DNA of 11,581 bases from an uncultured bacterium (lineage in GTDB: Bacteria; Bacteroidota; Bacteroidia; Bacteroidales; JACABE01). The stretch lies in NCBI GenBank assembly GCA_903911455.1, contig CAIWDQ010000095.1, forward strand, positions 1 through 11,581. Reading direction: 5' to 3'. Under the pieces are notes generated by a model. It did not search any database. It saw only the letters and a list, made by a program, of their open reading frames with translations, and was not told where the DNA came from. A program made the position numbers and the translations under genes. Shown here piece after piece: positions 7,791 through 11,581 of the stretch (its first letter is position 1; each line of letters begins with the position of its first letter).

Positions 7791-7839
7791 TATTCAGATT
7801 GTCAAATTATAATACATATATAATTTGACAATCTGAATA
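7791..7839. repeat. Perfect 21-bp inverted repeat (RNA hairpin) between two cytochrome genes
   Basis: The arms 7791-7811 and 7819-7839 are perfect reverse complements, separated by a 7-base loop (7812-7818). In the minus-strand transcript the hairpin begins 10 nucleotides after the stop codon of the c554-like gene and ends 58 nucleotides before the TTG start of the next cytochrome. No run of U follows the stem on either strand, so a classical intrinsic terminator is not clearly indicated. A processing site, a 3'-end stabiliser that makes the upstream message more abundant, or an attenuator is as likely. The arms also contain TTTGACA on both strands, so a palindromic protein-binding site is possible. 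The arms are seen directly; the function is inference. Confidence 0.75.
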
Positions 7840-7849
7840 CAATAAGTCT

Positions 7850-8362
7850 TTATTTAGGATTTTTATGAGCTATTTTAGCATAAAAAGTTACATAATCAAA
7901 ACTCTTGAATGTTGGACTTTCTGAATTGTGGCATTTTACACATGTTTTTTCATCAGGAACTAACAAACCATTTTTAACTGCTTCATCTCTGTTTCTCATT
8001 ATAATTGGTGATTTATATTTATCACCAGCACCATGACATGATTCACATGAAACACCTTCTTCATTCTTGATACCACCATTTAATGTAGCTTCAACTGCAC
8101 CTGCAGTAGCATGACACTTTAAACATTTAGCATCTGTTGAAGGATCTGCAATTCCTTTTTCTTTAGCAATTTTCTTTGCTTCTTCACCTTTTAAAGTTTC
8201 AAAAGCTTTAGCGTGTTTTGATTCGCTCCATATAGGATATTGCTTTCCTTTTCCCATATGGCACATTTTACATTTTGCTGCTCCAACATACTTGTTCTGA
8301 GCTAGCAAAACATTACTCATTAAGAATAGCATGCATGCTATTACAACTGAAATTCTTTTCAT
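7850..8362 (-). CDS. Periplasmic tetrahaem cytochrome c, c554-like
   Basis: Small exported electron-transfer protein of 170 residues. A signal peptide occupies about residues 1-21, with likely cleavage before Q22 (VLLA/Q). Four CXXCH haem-binding motifs lie at C31-H35, C80-H84, C106-H110 and C141-H145. The segment after haem 1 (SESKHAKAFETL, 47-58) and the CESCHGAG motif at haem 3 are typical of the cytochrome c554 family, in which H50 would be a distal ligand. That family includes soluble carriers and hydroxylamine-derived electron acceptors; here I infer only a carrier role. It starts 30 bases after ccsBA, behind an A-rich leader with no Shine-Dalgarno sequence. A perfect hairpin begins 10 bases after its stop codon. 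Its signal peptide is strikingly like that of the next cytochrome although the mature parts do not align. Direct partners are not evident; it may connect the membrane modules to an external acceptor or donor. Confidence 0.85.
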   Translation of the reverse strand: MKRISVVIACMLFLMSNVLLAQNKYVGAAKCKMCHMGKGKQYPIWSESKHAKAFETLKGEEAKKIAKEKGIADPSTDAKCLKCHATAGAVEATLNGGIKNEEGVSCESCHGAGDKYKSPIIMRNRDEAVKNGLLVPDEKTCVKCHNSESPTFKSFDYVTFYAKIAHKNPK

Positions 8363-8392
8363 TTTTTTTACTTTTTTAATTAGTACTAGAAT

Positions 8393-11300
8393 TTAATTTA
8401 AATTAATTTTATTATTCTTCTCTTTTATCCCCACAGCAATAATTAATATAAATATAGCAAAAATCGTGCCCCAAGCCCACAATGGGAAAACTGGAGTGTC
8501 TCCTGCACCATAACTATGCATCCCTTTAGATAAATAATAGTTAACTCCAACAAATGTCATTATCACACTTGAAAAACCTAAAATGGATGCAATATTAAAT
8601 GCATATTTATTATTTAATTTAGGTATAAATCTCATATGAAGAACAACTGAATATGTAACTACAATGATTAGAGCCCATGTTTCTTTTGCGTCCCAACCCC
8701 AGTACTTACCCCAGGATTCATTTGCCCAAACTGCTCCCAGGAATGTCCCTAAGGTTGCTAACATAAGTCCAATAATTAAATTCATTTCAATGATATAGGT
8801 GTTTTCTGCAATAAGTAGATCAAGTCGTTCCAAGTTATTCTTTGTCTTTGACAAGTATATAAACATATTCATTAGGGAAAGTATGAACCCGAGACCAAGG
8901 AATCCATAACTTATTGTTAAAGTAGCAACATGAATTATTAACCAATAAGATTTTAATACAGGTTGAAGATTTGTTAACTGAGGGTCATAACTACTATGGC
9001 TTGCTGTCATCAATACAAAGAATGCAAGTAAGGTTGTTGCAGCTAAAGTGAGTTTTGAATTCTTGGCAAAACTAAATCCTGCAATTAAAGCTCCCCAAGC
9101 AACTAGTATTAGAGCCTCATAACCATTAGCCCATGGAGCATGTTCGGTAATATACCATCTTAAGCCCATTCCTAGAGTATGATATAAGAATGCAACACCT
9201 AAAATTAAAGTTAAGAAGTTTAGAGCATAAGTTATGAATTTACTTTTTTCAAGTTTTACATTATCGATAAAAGCAAATAAAAGAAGTAATACACTTAAAA
9301 CAGCATACACATTTTTTAATAGTATAAAAATATCAGCATTATTATAATATATTTCAGCATTAAGCTTCGTTTCCGAAGGGAGTAATGCTTGATTTGTAGT
9401 TTGTTTTTGAATTTGTGAAATATAACCTAAAATCTTATCGGCTTTAGAATAGTCATTAGTTTTCAGAGCATTAATTACCTCAAACATATATGCCTGCATA
9501 AGATTTGCATAATTGAAAACTTTAAGATTCAAGTCCTGATTAATAATAGATACTGAACCTGAAAGTGGCATCATTGAAGAATTATCATCCCAGCTTATCC
9601 ATTTATTATTCTTTGAATTCTGTTCAGGAAATATCTTAAGTATACTTCCATTAAGAATCATATTTAAGATATTAACTCTTTCATCAACTTTTAAGATTTC
9701 TTTATCAAACTTATTTTTTTCATTTTGTTTCTTTCGAAATGATTCATTAAGTATTTTCTCAAGTTTATATTGTTGACGACCGTCAAAGAAATCAGTAAAG
9801 GATGCATAATCCCCTGTTATCCCGATAATATCTTTAATACCTTGTTGAGATACATAAATTACTTTCTGTTTCTGCCAGAAATCACCTTCTGCCATCATAT
9901 CAATAAATACCTGCATGGCATTCATCTTGCCTTTGCCTTCAATATCAAACTTTTCCTTTTTTGATAGTTTATGCATCAAATCAATAGCCAATGTATGTAC
10001 AGGTGCAAAACGACCGTCAAAAGTTTGAGTAAGTAAGTGCCCGAATTTATCTGCATGAGCTGCATCTACAACACTGCTTGAAGTTGTTTGAGAGAAAGCT
10101 ATTCCACTGAAGCTAAATATAAAGATTGCAGTAATTATTAAAGCTTTTCTTTTTTCTCTTGTGTCTTTTACAAATCTGCGTAATGAAAAGAATCTGGAGC
10201 TTTTGCTAAATAAAGTAATAACAAACCCTATTAATAATAATGTATATCCTAAATAAGATATTGCTGTACCCCAGAAATCATGATTTACTGATAAAACAGT
10301 CCCTTTCTCATCTGGGTCAAAAGAGGACTGGAAGAAACGATATTGTCTGTAATCAAGAACATTGTTCATAAAGATGCTATGATCTTCTTTCAGGCTATTA
10401 GCATCATCAATTAAAGTAACTTCACTTTTATAGGAAGAAGGACTATCAGAACCTGGATACTTTTCGAAGATAAAATCTTTAAGGAATAAAGAGAATGGTA
10501 ATTCGATAGGTTTAGTCCCTAATCCAAACTTAATGTTTACGCCATCAAAATTCTGTGAGGTATATTCAATAGCATATCCTGAACCACTTATCACATTAGC
10601 TTCGTAAGTTTTTCCATTTACAATAACATCCAGAACTACTGCATCGCTGCCTTTATTTTCCATCATTCCATTGTCTTCGCCAGAAGAGGCTGATACAACT
10701 TTCTTCATTGCATTTTTATAGGACCTTGAATAAACGAAAGGCATTTCATTTGCTACATAAATATATTTATCTTGTAATACATATGTTGAATCTTTTCTTA
10801 AAGTATCAGCAAATGTTTGCTTCATATCTGTCTTAATTATGTTATAAGACGAAGTGATATACAAGTTGCCATCATTCTCATTAATTCTTACTGCCTCTAT
10901 TTTTGTATCATTCTTGTATGCAATTAAAACTTTACCAAAGTTCATTGTTTCGCTTTCATTTATTAAAACACTTTGCAAGCCTGAGGCTGTTAGTACAGAT
11001 AATTGTAACATATTTTTACCCCCTGCAACATTTTCTTCTATTTTTTCAATTGCATTTGGTAAGATGTTTTTGTATTTTATTTCAACATTCCCTTTGTTTG
11101 ATGTTGGGATATTTACATGAAACGAATTACTGTTTAAAAATCCTATATTAATAGGATAATTATAAGTTAAATTATTACTACCATCATTATATGATATAAA
11201 TAAATAAGGATTTGTAGTGTAAATTAGATTTGATGCTTCGCCTTTGCGTATATGCATAGTGCCTTCAAAACCGAAGTATCTTGTAATAAATGCACCTAAA

Positions 11301-11566
11301 ATCATTAGAATAAAGGCACAATGGAAAATGAGACCACCAACTTTCTTTATCGAAAGCATGTTATATCTATTTAGATGACCAAACAAATTAATGATGAGTA
11401 ACACGAACAACACTTCGAACCATGTTGTATTATAGACCAGACTTCTTGCTGTAATAGTATCATATTTGTCTTCAATAAATGTAGCCACACTCATTGCTAC
11501 TCCAAGTAAGATGAGTAGTATTAGGGTAGCCTTTGAAGTTAGAAATATGTTGAGATATTTTTTCAT
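8393..11566 (-). CDS. ccsBA: Fused cytochrome c biogenesis protein CcsBA (ResB-ResC, system II)
   Basis: Inner-membrane protein of system II cytochrome c maturation. It moves haem to the outer face of the membrane and attaches it to CXXCH motifs of apocytochromes. The 1057 residues begin with a ResB part: membrane spans near 14-31, 49-65 and 77-98, a large periplasmic domain to about 430, and a span at 433-453. A basic loop (454-474) and another span (about 475-491) follow, then a second periplasmic region (about 492-748), then the multi-span CcsA part. The tryptophan-rich WWD haem-handling motif is at 951-966 (WGKYWGWDAKETW). Likely haem-ligand histidines by motif are H82 (ResB membrane), H879 and H1017 (periplasmic) and H977 (membrane, LHMRF). 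All expected elements are present, so it should be functional. Bacteroidota commonly carry such long fusions. It heads the cluster and probably matures the 16 haems encoded downstream. The ATG lies 15 bases from the window edge, so its promoter is not visible. Confidence 0.95.
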   Translation of the reverse strand: MKKYLNIFLTSKATLILLILLGVAMSVATFIEDKYDTITARSLVYNTTWFEVLFVLLIINLFGHLNRYNMLSIKKVGGLIFHCAFILMILGAFITRYFGFEGTMHIRKGEASNLIYTTNPYLFISYNDGSNNLTYNYPINIGFLNSNSFHVNIPTSNKGNVEIKYKNILPNAIEKIEENVAGGKNMLQLSVLTASGLQSVLINESETMNFGKVLIAYKNDTKIEAVRINENDGNLYITSSYNIIKTDMKQTFADTLRKDSTYVLQDKYIYVANEMPFVYSRSYKNAMKKVVSASSGEDNGMMENKGSDAVVLDVIVNGKTYEANVISGSGYAIEYTSQNFDGVNIKFGLGTKPIELPFSLFLKDFIFEKYPGSDSPSSYKSEVTLIDDANSLKEDHSIFMNNVLDYRQYRFFQSSFDPDEKGTVLSVNHDFWGTAISYLGYTLLLIGFVITLFSKSSRFFSLRRFVKDTREKRKALIITAIFIFSFSGIAFSQTTSSSVVDAAHADKFGHLLTQTFDGRFAPVHTLAIDLMHKLSKKEKFDIEGKGKMNAMQVFIDMMAEGDFWQKQKVIYVSQQGIKDIIGITGDYASFTDFFDGRQQYKLEKILNESFRKKQNEKNKFDKEILKVDERVNILNMILNGSILKIFPEQNSKNNKWISWDDNSSMMPLSGSVSIINQDLNLKVFNYANLMQAYMFEVINALKTNDYSKADKILGYISQIQKQTTNQALLPSETKLNAEIYYNNADIFILLKNVYAVLSVLLLLFAFIDNVKLEKSKFITYALNFLTLILGVAFLYHTLGMGLRWYITEHAPWANGYEALILVAWGALIAGFSFAKNSKLTLAATTLLAFFVLMTASHSSYDPQLTNLQPVLKSYWLIIHVATLTISYGFLGLGFILSLMNMFIYLSKTKNNLERLDLLIAENTYIIEMNLIIGLMLATLGTFLGAVWANESWGKYWGWDAKETWALIIVVTYSVVLHMRFIPKLNNKYAFNIASILGFSSVIMTFVGVNYYLSKGMHSYGAGDTPVFPLWAWGTIFAIFILIIAVGIKEKNNKINLN

Positions 11567-11581
11567 TTAGATTATAGTATA

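Noticed and set aside
7775..7805. Promoter-like TTGACA (7805-7800) with TATAAA (7780-7775) on the minus strand before the TTG-start cytochrome
   Set aside because: The 19-base spacing is poor, the DNA is so AT-rich that such boxes are expected by chance, Bacteroidota promoters follow a different consensus, and the first box lies inside the hairpin.
8330..8362. Lipobox-like VIAC in the c554-like cytochrome leader
   Set aside because: The cysteine at residue 10 leaves too short a hydrophobic region before it; the leader continues to a normal signal peptidase I site at residues 18-22.
3751..8362. Identification as a cytochrome c nitrite reductase (NrfHA) operon
   Set aside because: No pentahaem NrfA with its CXXCK motif and no NapC/NrfH-type tetrahaem protein is present; only NrfC/NrfD-like subunits occur, which are shared by many complexes.
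11571..11576. TATAAT on the minus strand just before ccsBA
   Set aside because: It is only four bases from the ATG and the window ends before any -33 region could be seen.

Overview
The window is one strand-coherent block: ten genes, all read from the right edge to the left (minus strand), packed with short gaps. It encodes a periplasm-facing electron-transfer system. The DNA is very AT-rich, the genes lack clear Shine-Dalgarno sequences, and the first gene is a very long fused ResB-ResC type cytochrome c biogenesis protein. Together these suggest a member of the Bacteroidota or a close relative, probably an anaerobe or facultative anaerobe with respiration based on multihaem cytochromes. This placement is inference; no marker gene is present.

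In transcription order: (1) 11566-8393, CcsBA haem export and cytochrome c synthase. (2) 8362-7850, a tetrahaem cytochrome of c554-like type. A 117-base gap with a perfect 21-bp inverted repeat follows. (3) 7732-7190, a second tetrahaem cytochrome starting at TTG. (4) 7147-6878, an 89-residue protein that looks like the front end (Tat signal plus linker) of the next protein with no iron-sulfur domain. (5) 6854-5952, a Tat-exported protein with four [4Fe-4S] clusters and a lipobox. (6) 5857-4592, a membrane subunit of the NrfD superfamily, closest to the DsrP/HmcC type. (7) 4521-3751, a membrane-anchored octahaem cytochrome built from two copies of a tetrahaem unit. (8) 3728-2955, a second Tat-exported four-cluster protein. 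(9) 2953-1769, a second NrfD-family membrane subunit, of a different type. (10) 1751-69, a polytopic membrane protein resembling DUF2339.

Genes 3-6 and 7-9 form two successive modules of the same architecture: multihaem cytochrome, four-cluster ferredoxin subunit, NrfD-like quinone-site subunit. This is the core plan of quinone/periplasm redox complexes such as DsrJOP, Hmc, Qrc, Nrf, Psr and alternative complex III. The encoded inventory is 16 c-type haems and 8 predicted [4Fe-4S] clusters. No molybdopterin, nitrite-reductase, hydrogenase or other catalytic subunit lies in the window. The simplest reading is a menaquinone-linked electron conduit, or two conduits, with its own haem-attachment enzyme. 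The direction of electron flow and the terminal donor or acceptor cannot be read from the sequence.

The most unusual points are the paired non-identical modules without a catalytic subunit, the truncated Tat-linker paralogue (gene 4), the exact 107-residue duplication in the octahaem cytochrome, and the long perfect hairpin between the two small cytochrome genes. The ten genes leave no stretch over 300 bases uncovered. I saw no tRNA, rRNA, CRISPR array or insertion sequence.
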